The notes under the pieces were generated by a model that was not told where the DNA came from, did no database searches, and saw nothing but the letters and a program-made list of their open reading frames with translations. Source: Chloroflexota bacterium (GTDB lineage Bacteria > Chloroflexota > Dormibacteria > CF-121). From it: DNA of 16,418 bases. The DNA is taken from NCBI GenBank assembly GCA_005889285.1, contig VBFF01000049.1:2505-18922 (forward strand). Reading direction: 5' to 3'. The translations under genes were made by a program, and so were the position numbers. Below, in pieces: positions 1 through 6,617 of this stretch (position 1 is the stretch's first letter; every line of letters starts with the position of its first letter).

Positions 1-210
1 CAACCGCAGGTCGAGGAGGTTCGCCAGCAAACCGATCAGGGCGAGCAGGAGGACGCCGAACATGAGCTGGACCGCCTGGGTCCCCCGCACCAGCAGGAAC
101 AAGCGATAGAGAAAGAACGCCACCAGGGTGACATCGATGAGGTCGAGGACATGGCGCCAGATGTTCCCGCTCTGGAGGAACACCAGGATGTCGCGCAGGA
201 TGACGTCCAC
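1..210 (-). CDS. cdaA: Diadenylate cyclase CdaA, N-terminal part (cut by window edge)
   Basis: Only the first 70 codons are present; the gene continues past the left edge. The translation has two hydrophobic segments, roughly residues 21-41 and 47-66, separated by YRLFLLVRGTQAVQL, which resembles the membrane-proximal region of CdaA-type c-di-AMP synthases. In that family three N-terminal membrane helices precede a cytoplasmic DAC domain that condenses two ATP into c-di-AMP; the DAC domain itself lies outside the window, so activity is inferred from the membrane part only. The start is GTG at 208-210, the only usable start before an in-frame TAG at 220-222. No Shine-Dalgarno is visible, but a -10-like box lies 11 bp upstream, suggesting a very short leader. 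It is divergent from the small ORF at 266-412. Another multi-pass membrane protein is a less likely alternative. Confidence 0.8.
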   Translation of the reverse strand, partial: MDVILRDILVFLQSGNIWRHVLDLIDVTLVAFFLYRLFLLVRGTQAVQLMFGVLLLALIGLLANLLDLRL

Positions 211-221
211 TAACGGTGACT

Positions 222-227
222 AGTATC
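222..227 (-). promoter_or_regulatory. Candidate -10 box for cdaA
   Basis: On the minus strand this reads GATACT, four of six matches to TATAAT, ending 11 bp before the GTG of the cdaA-like gene. A start site about 7 nt downstream would leave a leader of only a few bases, which fits the absence of a Shine-Dalgarno. A TTTTGT about 16 bp upstream is a poor -35. This is a visual match only. Confidence 0.3.
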
Positions 228-253
228 GTCTAACTCGGCCCCGACAAAACGCC

Positions 254-259
254 TAGACT
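254..259 (+). promoter_or_regulatory. Candidate -10 box for the 48-aa ORF
   Basis: The plus strand reads TAGACT, which fits the TANNNT pattern of bacterial -10 elements, with only six bases before the ATG at 266. That spacing would place transcription initiation at or next to the start codon, giving a leaderless message. No convincing -35 is seen 16-18 bp upstream. This is inference from spacing and a degenerate motif. Confidence 0.3.
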
Positions 260-265
260 CGAGCT

Positions 266-412
266 ATGACTACGAGCATGGCATTCGCCCTCATCGCGCC
301 CCTGATCACGACGGCGATTACGACCAATAAGATCATCGCCGGCGTCGTGGTTCTGATCGTGATCGTTGCGGCAGTTGCCTGGTTCATGTCGCGGCGCCGC
401 GGGCCAAGCTAA
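266..412 (+). CDS. Hypothetical single-pass membrane micro-protein (48 aa)
   Basis: I do not recognise this gene. It encodes 48 residues: an N-terminal Thr/Ala-rich stretch, one strongly hydrophobic segment at about residues 23-41 (IIAGVVVLIVIVAAVAWF), then a basic end, SRRRGPS. By the positive-inside rule the C-terminus would face the cytoplasm. About four in five codons end in G or C, as expected for real coding DNA in this genome. The ATG at 266-268 has no clear Shine-Dalgarno but sits six bases after a TAGACT box, so a leaderless message is possible; ATG at 278-280 is an alternative start. It is divergent from the cdaA-like gene and convergent with rpsI, stopping 4 bp from the rpsI stop. 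It is the only plus-strand gene I can support here. It could be a chance ORF; conservation in relatives would decide. Confidence 0.5.
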   Translation: MTTSMAFALIAPLITTAITTNKIIAGVVVLIVIVAAVAWFMSRRRGPS

Positions 413-416
413 CGAG

Positions 417-815
417 CTAGCGCTTCGTGTATTGGGGAGCTTTGCGGGCGCGCTTGAGGCCTGGCTTCTTCCGTTCCTTCATGCGCGGGTCGCGCGTCAG
501 CATGCCGTGCTTCTTGAGGACGGGCCGCATCGCCAGGTCGGCGACACAAAGCGCGCGGGCGATGCCATGCTGGACGGCCCCGGCCTGACCGGACATGCCA
601 CCACCATCGACCATGGCACTGACATTGAAGCGCTTGCTGCTCTCGGTCAGCTTGAGCGGCTCGACCACGACCATCTCGAGCATCCGGCGACCGAAGTACT
701 GCAGCGGGGGCTTGTTGTTGACCATGATGGTGCCTTCGCCAGGATAGAGGCGGACCCGCGCGACTGCGTTCTTGCGCCGTCCGGTGCCGTAGTAGTACGT
801 GGCGTTATCGGCCAA
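417..815 (-). CDS. rpsI: 30S ribosomal protein S9
   Basis: S9 belongs to the head of the small subunit, and its C-terminal tail reaches the P-site tRNA anticodon loop. The sequence shows the family start [14 protein letters not shown] (residues 8-21), the central [19 protein letters not shown] (71-89) and the classic basic end [19 protein letters not shown] followed by QYTKR. I chose TTG at 813-815, giving 132 residues, the normal length. An upstream start at 884 would add 23 residues unlike the family and lie deep inside rplM. An AAAGGAG lies about 12 nt before the TTG. The start overlaps the 3' end of rplM by 11 bp in another frame, so translation is probably coupled. It is the last gene of the operon, and no obvious intrinsic terminator follows it. 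Confidence 0.95.
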   Translation of the reverse strand: MADNATYYYGTGRRKNAVARVRLYPGEGTIMVNNKPPLQYFGRRMLEMVVVEPLKLTESSKRFNVSAMVDGGGMSGQAGAVQHGIARALCVADLAMRPVLKKHGMLTRDPRMKERKKPGLKRARKAPQYTKR

Positions 816-1278
816 TGACTTCGATATCTCCTTTCGTTCCAAAGCGGATTGGTACCGGCTGCTGCGCTTTATGCGGATGCGCATCCCCGGCGTAGACCTT
901 GAGGCGGCGCAGCTGCTCCTTGCCGAGCGTCCCGTGCTGCAACATACCGGATACCGCGTGCCGGAAGGGATAGGTTGGGTGCTTGACGACCATGTCCTCG
1001 TAGGCGCGCTTGCGAAGGCCGCCCGGGTAGCCGGTGTAGCGCGTGTACACCTTGTCGGTCGGCTTCTTGCCGGTCACCCGGATGCCCTTGAGGTTGATCA
1101 CGATGACGTGGTCACCGGTGTTCAGGTGCGGCGTGTACATCGGCTTGTGCTTGCCGCGCAGCACTTTGGCGACGTTGGCGGCGAGCCGCCCGAGCGTCTG
1201 CCCGCTGGCATCGATGATGTACCAGCCGGCCGTGATCTCCGATGGCTTGGCGCTGTACGTCTTTCCTGGTACGGGCAT
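805..1278 (-). CDS. rplM: 50S ribosomal protein L13
   Basis: L13 is an early-assembly protein of the large subunit. The 157 residues include the N-terminal [18 protein letters not shown] (7-24), [18 protein letters not shown] (29-46), [17 protein letters not shown] (56-72) and a C-terminal [20 protein letters not shown] (109-128) leading to [13 protein letters not shown]. The usual GMLPKN in this signature reads GMLQHG. It is about ten residues longer at the C-terminus than typical, and this extra stretch is what overlaps rpsI. A GGTGGAG lies 9 nt before the ATG, overlapping the end of truA, from which it is separated by 3 bp. L13 and S9 are paired in nearly all bacteria. Confidence 0.97.
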   Translation of the reverse strand: MPVPGKTYSAKPSEITAGWYIIDASGQTLGRLAANVAKVLRGKHKPMYTPHLNTGDHVIVINLKGIRVTGKKPTDKVYTRYTGYPGGLRKRAYEDMVVKHPTYPFRHAVSGMLQHGTLGKEQLRRLKVYAGDAHPHKAQQPVPIRFGTKGDIEVIGR

Positions 1279-1281
1279 CGT

Positions 1282-2007
1282 CTAGTACTCCACCGCGACC
1301 TGCACCAGCCCCTGGGGCGGTGCGAGGCGCAATCCGGTTGTCGATCCGCCGAGCAGCGAGTCGATCCATTCGACCGGCTGGCGGCGGCGGCCCACCTCGA
1401 CCAGCGCGCCGGCGATGCGGCGCACCATGCCGTAGAGAAACGCGTCGGCCGCGACCGCGATCGTCACCCAGTCGCCGGCGCCGCTGACCCGTACGTCGCG
1501 GACGTGGCGGACGGTGTGGCCACCCGGCCGCGGGCTGCGGCCGAAGGCGCGAAAGTCGTGTTGTCCGGCGAGCCGGTCGCCGGCCGCCTGCATGGCGGCG
1601 ACGTCGAGCGTGTCGTGAAGGCCCCAGGCATACTGGCGCTGGTAGGCGCCTCGAGGGAGCGCCTGGCGGATCCGATAGGCGTAGAGGCGGGCCTTCGCCG
1701 AGTAGCGGGCGTTGAAGCTCTCATCGACGACTTCGGCGCGACGGACCGCGATATCCGGTGCCAGGCGGGCATTCAAGGCGCCGGGCATTTGCTCGATGGG
1801 GAATTCGCGCTCGAGGCGGAAATTCACCACCTGGCCGAGCGCGTGCACGCCGGCGTCGGTTCGCCCGGCGGCCGTCAGCACCGGCGACTCACCGGTCAGC
1901 GACTGGATGGCGTCGCGCAGGGCGGCTTCCACCGTGGGTGCCCCGGCCTGCGCCTGCCAGCCGTGATAGCGAGTCCCCTCGTACTCGATGACCAGTTTCA
2001 CGTTCAT
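1282..2007 (-). CDS. truA: tRNA pseudouridine(38-40) synthase TruA
   Basis: TruA converts uridine to pseudouridine at positions 38-40 of the tRNA anticodon arm. The 241 residues open with VKLVIEYEGTRYHGWQAQ (3-20) and carry the catalytic signature AAGRTDAGVHALGQVVNF (46-63), with the nucleophilic aspartate at residue 51. The later motifs SPRPGGHTVRHV and FLYGMVRRIAGALVEVG also fit the family. The ATG overlaps the rplQ stop as ATGA, so the two are likely translationally coupled, and GGTGGAG lies about 11 nt upstream. The rpoA-rplQ-truA-rplM-rpsI order is seen in Bacillota and Chloroflexota, although many Bacillota carry ECF-transporter genes between rplQ and truA that are absent here. Confidence 0.97.
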   Translation of the reverse strand: MNVKLVIEYEGTRYHGWQAQAGAPTVEAALRDAIQSLTGESPVLTAAGRTDAGVHALGQVVNFRLEREFPIEQMPGALNARLAPDIAVRRAEVVDESFNARYSAKARLYAYRIRQALPRGAYQRQYAWGLHDTLDVAAMQAAGDRLAGQHDFRAFGRSPRPGGHTVRHVRDVRVSGAGDWVTIAVAADAFLYGMVRRIAGALVEVGRRRQPVEWIDSLLGGSTTGLRLAPPQGLVQVAVEY

Positions 2008-2360
2008 CGGTCGACGAGCTCCACCAGCACCATCGGCGCGGCATCGCCCTGACGTGGGCCGATCTTCAGCACGCGGGTATAGCCTCCCGTGCGCTCCTTC
2101 ATGCGCGGCATCAGCTTGGTGAAGAGCCGCTCGGTGACCTCACGGTCTTCGACGATGGCGTCAACCGCCCGGCGGGCGGCGACGTTGTCGTTCTTGGCCC
2201 TGGTGATGACCTTCTCGACCCAGCGGCGCAACTCCTTGCCTTTGGCCTCGGTCGTTTCGATGCGACCGTGGTCGAGCAGGGACGTGACCAGGTTGCGGCT
2301 CATCGCCTTGCGATGCGCCGTGCTCCGGCTGAACTTGCGTCCCGCCTTCTGGTGTCGCAC
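2004..2360 (-). CDS. rplQ: 50S ribosomal protein L17
   Basis: L17 lies near the peptide exit side of the large subunit. The 118 residues show the family start MRHQKAGRKFSRSTAHRKAM (1-20), then RNLVTSLLDHGRIETTEAKGK and the ending GGYTRVLKIGPRQGDAAPMV with VELVDR. This is normal length. Translation starts with GTG at 2358-2360; AGGAG, embedded in the rpoA stop region, lies about 10 nt upstream and supports it. Its TGA overlaps the truA ATG. Confidence 0.97.
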   Translation of the reverse strand: MRHQKAGRKFSRSTAHRKAMSRNLVTSLLDHGRIETTEAKGKELRRWVEKVITRAKNDNVAARRAVDAIVEDREVTERLFTKLMPRMKERTGGYTRVLKIGPRQGDAAPMVLVELVDR

Positions 2361-2373
2361 CCGACTCGGGCTC

Positions 2374-3330
2374 CTAGACCAGGACCTTGGTCAGCTCTTC
2401 CGGCGTGAGGAAGCCGCGCTGCACCAGTTTTTCTTTGATCTCGTCCAGCGACTTCCGACCGAAGTTGCGCAGGCTCAGAAGGTCCTCTTCGCGCAGGGCC
2501 ACCAGCTGGCCGACCTTGGTGATCTCGTTGGCCTTCAGGCAGTTCAGCGCCCGAACCGAGAGATCGAGGTCCTCGATCGGCACGTCCGCCAGCCGCGAGG
2601 AGAGGTCGTTCCCCTTCTGCTGCGGCACGTCGGCGTCCTTGATCCGCTCGGTGAAGCGGGTGAAGAGGCCCAGGTGCGAGGTGAACTGCTTGGCCGCCTC
2701 GCTGATGGCCTGGTCGGGCACGATTGTCCCGTCCGTCCAGACCTCGAGGATCAGCCTGTCCCAGTCGGTCTCCTGGCCGACGCGGGTCTTCTCGATCAGG
2801 AAATTCGCCTTGACGACCGGGCTGAAGATGGCGTCGATCGGAATCACGCCGATCGGCTGGCCTTCTTTCTTGTTCCGCTCGGCGGGCACGTAGCCCTTGC
2901 CGCGTTCGACCGTCAGCTCCATGCGGAGCCGGCCCTTGTTGCTGTCGAGCGTGCAGATGTAGAGCTCGGGGTTGACGATCTCGACATCACTCGGCGCCTG
3001 GATGTCGGCCGCCTTCACCTCGCGGGGACCGGTGACGTCCAGCGTGAGCCGGACCGGATCGTCGCTGTAGGAGATCAGGTTCAGCCCCTTGAGGTTGAGG
3101 ATGATCTCGGTGACGTCCTCCTTGACGTACGGGATGGAGGAAAACTCATGGGCTACGCCCTCGATCGAGACCGAGGTGACGGCGGCACCCTTAAGCGTGC
3201 TCAGCAGCACGCGGCGAAGCGCGTTGCCGAGCGTGGTGCCGAAGCCGGGCTCCAGCGGCTCGATCTCGAACTTTCCGTAGGTGCCCGAGTTCTCGATGCT
3301 TTTGACTTGGGGTTGGGCGATATCGATCAT
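2374..3330 (-). CDS. rpoA: DNA-directed RNA polymerase alpha subunit
   Basis: Alpha dimerises to nucleate assembly of RNA polymerase and contacts UP elements and activators. The N-terminal domain (about 1-232) shows the dimer signature EPGFGTTLGNALRRVLLS (27-44) and the HLGLFTRF segment (219-226). After a short linker (about 233-250) the C-terminal domain has IEDLDLSVRALNCLKANEI (252-270) and LRNFGRKSLDEIKEKL (287-302). R260, N263, C264 and K266 match the DNA-contacting R265, N268, C269 and K271 of E. coli, so UP-element binding should be retained. At 318 residues it is normal length. A 22-bp gap separates it from rpsD and carries a strong AAGGAG 5 nt from the ATG, suggesting independent, efficient initiation rather than coupling. 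Confidence 0.98.
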   Translation of the reverse strand: MIDIAQPQVKSIENSGTYGKFEIEPLEPGFGTTLGNALRRVLLSTLKGAAVTSVSIEGVAHEFSSIPYVKEDVTEIILNLKGLNLISYSDDPVRLTLDVTGPREVKAADIQAPSDVEIVNPELYICTLDSNKGRLRMELTVERGKGYVPAERNKKEGQPIGVIPIDAIFSPVVKANFLIEKTRVGQETDWDRLILEVWTDGTIVPDQAISEAAKQFTSHLGLFTRFTERIKDADVPQQKGNDLSSRLADVPIEDLDLSVRALNCLKANEITKVGQLVALREEDLLSLRNFGRKSLDEIKEKLVQRGFLTPEELTKVLV

Positions 3331-3352
3331 GGTGCTCCTTGAATGAATGGAA

Positions 3353-3979
3353 TTAGCGCGAATAAAACTCGACGATCAGCTGCTCCTGGATGGTCTGGTC
3401 CATGTCGTCGCGTCCAGCTTGCGCGGTGACTTTCGCGGTCATGTTGTCTTTGTCGAGGCTGAGCCAGGGAACGACCGGCCGCTGCTCGCCCGCGTCGAGG
3501 GCGTTCTTGATGCGGGCGACCTCTTTGCTCGAGTCCTTGATCGCGATCACATCGCCGACGCGCACGGCGTAGGAGGGGATGTTGACGGGACGGCCGTTGA
3601 CGGTGAGGTGGCCGTGGGAGACGAGCTGGCGGGCGTCCCGCCGCGATGCCGCGAAGCCGACGCGGTAGACGACGTTGTCGAGCCGCGTCTCCAGGAGGCG
3701 CAGCAGGTTGAGGCCGGTGACGCCGGCCATCTTGGCGGCGCGGTCGAAGTAGAGCCGGAACTGGCCCTCGAGCAGGAAGTAGATGCGGCGCGCGCGCTGC
3801 TTGGCCCGCAGCTGGATGCCGTAGTCAGACACCTTGCGGCGGCGGACCTGGGTGTGCATGCCGGGCGGCATGGCGCGACGATCGAGGGTGCACTTCGTGA
3901 AGCACTTCTCCCCCTTGAGGAAGAGCTTGACGCCCTCGCGACGGCAGTGGCGGCAGACCGGGCCTTCGTAGCGGGCCAT
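3353..3979 (-). CDS. rpsD: 30S ribosomal protein S4 (cysteine/zinc form)
   Basis: S4 nucleates assembly of the 30S body by binding 16S rRNA. The N-terminal part contains cysteines C9, C12, C26 and C30, the zinc form known from Thermus, although the last pair is spaced C-x3-C where Thermus has one residue more. The S4 RNA-binding domain is clear at about 98-160: LETRLDNVVYRVGFAASRRD, ARQLVSHGHLTVNGRPVNIP, then SYAVRVGDVIAIKD. The end, QTIQEQLIVEFYSR, is canonical. Its ATG abuts the rpsK TAA (TAAATG), and GGAGG lies 9 nt upstream. In E. coli S4 represses the alpha operon; no equivalent pseudoknot can be judged here. Confidence 0.98.
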   Translation of the reverse strand: MARYEGPVCRHCRREGVKLFLKGEKCFTKCTLDRRAMPPGMHTQVRRRKVSDYGIQLRAKQRARRIYFLLEGQFRLYFDRAAKMAGVTGLNLLRLLETRLDNVVYRVGFAASRRDARQLVSHGHLTVNGRPVNIPSYAVRVGDVIAIKDSSKEVARIKNALDAGEQRPVVPWLSLDKDNMTAKVTAQAGRDDMDQTIQEQLIVEFYSR

Positions 3980-4372
3980 TTAGACGCGCCTCCGCTTCGG
4001 TGGACGGCAACCGTTGTGCGGGATGGGCGTGACGTCGGTGATCGCGGTGACCTCGAGTCCCGCCGCCTGCAGGGATCGGATGGCGGCCTCGCGGCCGGCT
4101 CCCGGGCCCTTGACGAAGATCTCGATCTGCTTGAGGCCGTGCTCCATCGCGCGGCGTGCCGTCGCCTCGGCCGTGATCTGGGCGGCAAAGGGCGTGCTCT
4201 TGCGCGAGCCCTTGAAGCCCTGGCTGCCGGCGCTGCCCCAGGCCAGGACGTTGCCCTGGGCGTCGGTCAGCGACACGACGGTGTTGTTGAAGGTGGACTG
4301 GATATGCGCCTGGCCCACGATGACGTGCTTCTTCTCGCGGCGGCGGGTGCGGACGACTTTCTTCTTAGGCAT
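3980..4372 (-). CDS. rpsK: 30S ribosomal protein S11
   Basis: S11 sits in the 30S platform near the mRNA exit. The 130 residues show [20 protein letters not shown] (23-42), [20 protein letters not shown] (44-63), the [20 protein letters not shown] region (86-105) and the end [18 protein letters not shown], all standard for the family. The gene lies 5 bp after rpsM, with only a weak purine-rich AAAGAAG upstream. Confidence 0.98.
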   Translation of the reverse strand: MPKKKVVRTRRREKKHVIVGQAHIQSTFNNTVVSLTDAQGNVLAWGSAGSQGFKGSRKSTPFAAQITAEATARRAMEHGLKQIEIFVKGPGAGREAAIRSLQAAGLEVTAITDVTPIPHNGCRPPKRRRV

Positions 4373-4377
4373 GACTG

Positions 4378-4761
4378 TTACTTCTTTGCCTCGGCCTTCT
4401 TGCGCACGCCAACCGTCTTGCGCGGACCGCGGCGGGTGCGGGCGTTGGTGCGGGTGCGCTGGCCGCGCACGGGCAGCCCGCGCCGGTGGCGCAGCCCACG
4501 GTAGGTCCCGATCTCCATCAGGCGCTTGATGTTGAGCGCGATTTCGCGGCGCAGCTCGCCTTCGACCTTGGCTTCTTTGTCGAGGACGTCGCGGAGGCGA
4601 CCGACCTGCTCGTCGTTGAGGTTCTTGACGCGCATGTTGGGATCGACGTTCGCGATCGTCAGGACGCGCCGCGCCGTGTGCGGGCCGACCCCAAAGATGT
4701 AGGTGAGCGCAATCTCGACGCGCTTCTCGCGGGGAATGTCAACGCCGGCAATTCGTGCCAT
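4378..4761 (-). CDS. rpsM: 30S ribosomal protein S13
   Basis: S13 is in the 30S head, forming intersubunit bridges and touching P-site tRNA with its C-terminal tail. The 127 residues start [20 protein letters not shown] (1-20), have [14 protein letters not shown] (21-34) and the signature [19 protein letters not shown] (85-103) followed by [10 protein letters not shown]. The tail ends in a lysine-rich [19 protein letters not shown] lies close upstream of the ATG, 8 bp after the rpmJ stop. Confidence 0.98.
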   Translation of the reverse strand: MARIAGVDIPREKRVEIALTYIFGVGPHTARRVLTIANVDPNMRVKNLNDEQVGRLRDVLDKEAKVEGELRREIALNIKRLMEIGTYRGLRHRRGLPVRGQRTRTNARTRRGPRKTVGVRKKAEAKK

Positions 4762-4769
4762 TTACCCTC

Positions 4770-4883
4770 TTATCCCTGCCTCTGGTTGTGTTTGGGCGTC
4801 ACGCAGATGACCCGCACCGCGCCGCCGCGCTTGATGACCTTGCACTTCGCACATATTTTCTTGACCGACGCTCGAACTTTCAT
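4770..4883 (-). CDS. rpmJ: 50S ribosomal protein L36 (zinc form)
   Basis: L36 is the smallest large-subunit protein and binds 23S rRNA through a zinc ribbon. This 37-codon gene reads [20 protein letters not shown] (1-20), then a strand of valines ending [14 protein letters not shown]11, C14, C27 and H32 form the complete CCCH zinc site, so this is the C+ paralogue rather than the zinc-free form. The ATG at 4881-4883 is 3 bp after the infA stop, with AAAGG about 11 nt upstream. The position between infA and rpsM is the usual one. Confidence 0.97.
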   Translation of the reverse strand: MKVRASVKKICAKCKVIKRGGAVRVICVTPKHNQRQG

Positions 4884-4886
4884 TTC

Positions 4887-5099
4887 TCAATCTGCCTTTC
4901 TCACGATTCGTCCACGCCCCGGATCGAGCTTTGACACCTCGACGCGGACGCGGTCACCCGGGATCACCCGGAGAAACCGAAGCCGCGCGGCCGGCGCCAC
5001 GTGAGCCACGATCCTGTGGCCGGTCTCGAGCTCGACACGGTAGAGCGCGTTGGGCATCGGCTCCACCACTCGTCCGACGACAATCCCCGTCACTGGCAA
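4887..5099 (-). CDS. infA: Translation initiation factor IF-1 (divergent)
   Basis: IF-1 is an OB-fold protein that binds the 30S A site during initiation. The core VVGRVVEPMPNALYRVELET (7-26), GHRIVAHV (27-34) and RFLRVIPGDRVRVEVSKLDP (41-60) with GRGRIV is recognisable. However, the usual charged N-terminus (MAKED-like) is missing and the SPYDLTKGRI segment reads SKLDPGRGRI. The longest sensible start is TTG at 5097-5099 (70 aa); GTG at 5091-5093 (68 aa) is an alternative. There is no ATG in frame and no clear Shine-Dalgarno before either, unlike most genes here. A 70-bp gap separates it from map; 3 bp separate it from rpmJ. The identity is firm from sequence and context, the start is not. 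Confidence 0.93.
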   Translation of the reverse strand: MPVTGIVVGRVVEPMPNALYRVELETGHRIVAHVAPAARLRFLRVIPGDRVRVEVSKLDPGRGRIVRKAD

Positions 5100-5169
5100 A
5101 TACCCGTGACAAGATCGCCGGATTTCCGGCGCACGAACGAATAGCTTACCACAAGAGAAGCTGAACCAA
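5100..5169 (-). promoter_or_regulatory. map-infA intergenic gap with small hairpin
   Basis: This is the largest gap inside the operon. It contains a perfect 5-bp inverted repeat with a 4-nt loop at 5117-5130 (minus strand GCCGG-AAAT-CCGGC), ending 17 bp before the TTG. No U-run follows, so it is not a standard intrinsic terminator. A TTGGTT near the map end with TAAGCT or AGCTAT 15-17 bp downstream could be a weak internal promoter. It may limit infA translation, serve as an internal promoter region, or have no function. Confidence 0.3.
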
Positions 5170-5940
5170 TCATGGGCGCACCGGAAGGGCCTTCTTCGAG
5201 ACCGTCAGGATCTCGGGGCCGTCCAGGGTGATCGCCACGGAGTGTTCAAAATAGGCGGACAGGCTGTGGTCGACGGTGACCACCGTCCAGCCGTCGCCGA
5301 GAAGCGCCACATCCGGCCCGCCGGCGTTCACCATCGGCTCGATCGCCAGCACCATCCCCGGTTTGAGCAGCGGCCCGGTGCCGGCGATCCCGAAGTTGGG
5401 GACCTGCGGATCCTCGTGCATGTCGCGGCCGATGCCGTGCCCGACGAACGAGCGGACCACGGAGAAGCCGTCACGCTCGACGTGCTGCTGCACGGCGGCA
5501 CTGATGTCGCCGATCCGGTTGCCAACGTGGGCCTGCTCGATCCCGATGCTCAGCGACTCGCGGGTGACGTCCATCAGACGCTGGGCCTGGGGCGAAATCT
5601 TGCCGACGCCGACGGTGAGTCCGGCATCGGCCCAGAAGCCGCGGTGGATCAGGCCGGCATCGAGGCTGAGCAAGTCCCCCTCCCGGAGCTTGCGGTTGGT
5701 CGGAATGCCATGGACCACCTGGTCGTTGACCGACGTACAGATGGCGTTCTGGTACCCCTGGTAGCCAACGAACCCGGGGATGCAGTCACGGGCCCGGATG
5801 AACCGGTCGGCTTCGCGGTCGAGGTCGAGCAGAGTCACGCCGGGCCGGGCCATCGACTGCAGGTGCGCGAGGGCCTCACCGAGGATGGCGCCCGCCTCCC
5901 GCATCAGGTCGATCTCGGCCGGCGATTTGTAGATGATCAC
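5170..5940 (-). CDS. map: Type I methionine aminopeptidase
   Basis: MetAP removes the initiator methionine from nascent proteins using a dinuclear metal site. All metal and catalytic residues are visible (E. coli numbering in brackets): H77 (79) in VHGIP, D94 (97) in SLDAGL, D105 (108) in WADAGLTV, H168 (171) in GHGIG, E201 (204) in IEPMV and E232 (235) in FEHSVAI. I chose GTG at 5938-5940, giving 256 residues starting IIYKSPAEIDLMREAG, the normal family start. It overlaps the adk stop as GTGA, with AAGGGGG about 10 nt upstream. The open frame extends 73 codons further into adk, but that part does not resemble any MetAP. This is the short type Ia form without an N-terminal zinc extension. Confidence 0.97.
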   Translation of the reverse strand: MIIYKSPAEIDLMREAGAILGEALAHLQSMARPGVTLLDLDREADRFIRARDCIPGFVGYQGYQNAICTSVNDQVVHGIPTNRKLREGDLLSLDAGLIHRGFWADAGLTVGVGKISPQAQRLMDVTRESLSIGIEQAHVGNRIGDISAAVQQHVERDGFSVVRSFVGHGIGRDMHEDPQVPNFGIAGTGPLLKPGMVLAIEPMVNAGGPDVALLGDGWTVVTVDHSLSAYFEHSVAITLDGPEILTVSKKALPVRP

Positions 5941-6605
5941 CGCGAGCCGGCCCCCTTGCGCAGCGCGCTGAGCCGGCGGGTGATGTCGGCGCGCACCTCG
6001 TCGACCGACATCTGGCCGTCGATGTTCTCCAGCTTGTGCTGGGCGCTGTAGTAATCGATCAGGGGCGCGGTGTGCGTGAGGAAGACGTCGATACGGTGCG
6101 CCACGATCTCCGGACGGTCGTCGGGCCGCTGATAGAGCTCGCCGCCGTCGGTGGTGCACCGCGGGAGGTCGCGGGCTTGCTGCGGCGTAAAGGTGTAGAC
6201 CGCTCCGCAGGTGCGGCAGCAGTAACGATGCGACAGCCGGTCGATCAGCACCTGGCGGCTGACCCGAAGATAGATGACCGCGTCAACGCGCCGGCCGAGC
6301 TGGTCGAGCATGGCGTCCAACGCCTCGGCCTGGGCGACGGTTCGCGGGAAGCCATCGAGGATGAAGCCGTTCCTGGCGTCGGGCTCCTGCAGCCGCGTCC
6401 TGATGATGTCGATCATCAGCGTGTCCGGCACCAGCTCACCGCGGTCCATGTAACCCTTGACCTGCTCGCCAAGCGCGGATCCCGCCCGCCGCTGGGCGCG
6501 CAGTATATCGCCCGTGGCAATCGCCGGGATGTGATAGGTCTCGATGAGCGACCCGGTCTGCGTGCCCTTGCCCGCGCCAGGCGCGCCGAAAAGAATCAAG
6601 TTCAT
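5937..6605 (-). CDS. adk: Adenylate kinase, zinc-lid form
   Basis: Adk catalyses ATP + AMP to 2 ADP in the cytoplasm. The P-loop GAPGAGKGT is at residues 7-15, the AMP-binding TGDILR at 31-36, and FILDGFPRTVAQAEAL at 81-96. The long lid (about 127-164) carries C130, C133, C150 and D153, the same positions and Cys3-Asp ligand set known for zinc-binding Bacillus enzymes. At 222 residues it is the long bacterial form. It sits 25 bp after secY, an interval holding a 13-bp palindrome; its Shine-Dalgarno is weak. The TGA overlaps the GTG of map. Confidence 0.98.
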   Translation of the reverse strand: MNLILFGAPGAGKGTQTGSLIETYHIPAIATGDILRAQRRAGSALGEQVKGYMDRGELVPDTLMIDIIRTRLQEPDARNGFILDGFPRTVAQAEALDAMLDQLGRRVDAVIYLRVSRQVLIDRLSHRYCCRTCGAVYTFTPQQARDLPRCTTDGGELYQRPDDRPEIVAHRIDVFLTHTAPLIDYYSAQHKLENIDGQMSVDEVRADITRRLSALRKGAGSR

Positions 6606-6617
6606 ATGGACAGCTCG

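Noticed and set aside
360..416. Intrinsic terminator after rpsI
   Set aside because: A CGCGGCGCCGCG palindrome is present but has no loop-forming spacing and no U-run; nothing convincing in either direction.
816..884. 23-codon N-terminal extension of rpsI
   Set aside because: It reads deep into rplM and has no similarity to S9; the TTG at 813-815 gives the usual length and has a Shine-Dalgarno.
805..884. Programmed frameshift joining rplM and rpsI
   Set aside because: Both proteins have complete, separate family boundaries, and there is no slippery sequence; an ordinary overlap explains it.
799..2052. 417-codon plus-strand open frame opposite rplM and truA
   Set aside because: Same reason: GC-driven lack of stop codons opposite real genes.
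2089..3342. 417-codon plus-strand open frame opposite rplQ and rpoA
   Set aside because: Antisense shadow of two certain genes; low-complexity charged translation and no family resemblance.
5100..5169. Riboswitch before infA
   Set aside because: Seventy bases with one 5-bp stem are too little to support any known riboswitch class.
5941..6159. 73-codon N-terminal extension of map inside adk
   Set aside because: Arg/His-rich out-of-frame reading of adk; the MetAP family start matches the GTG at 5938-5940, which also gives a GTGA overlap.
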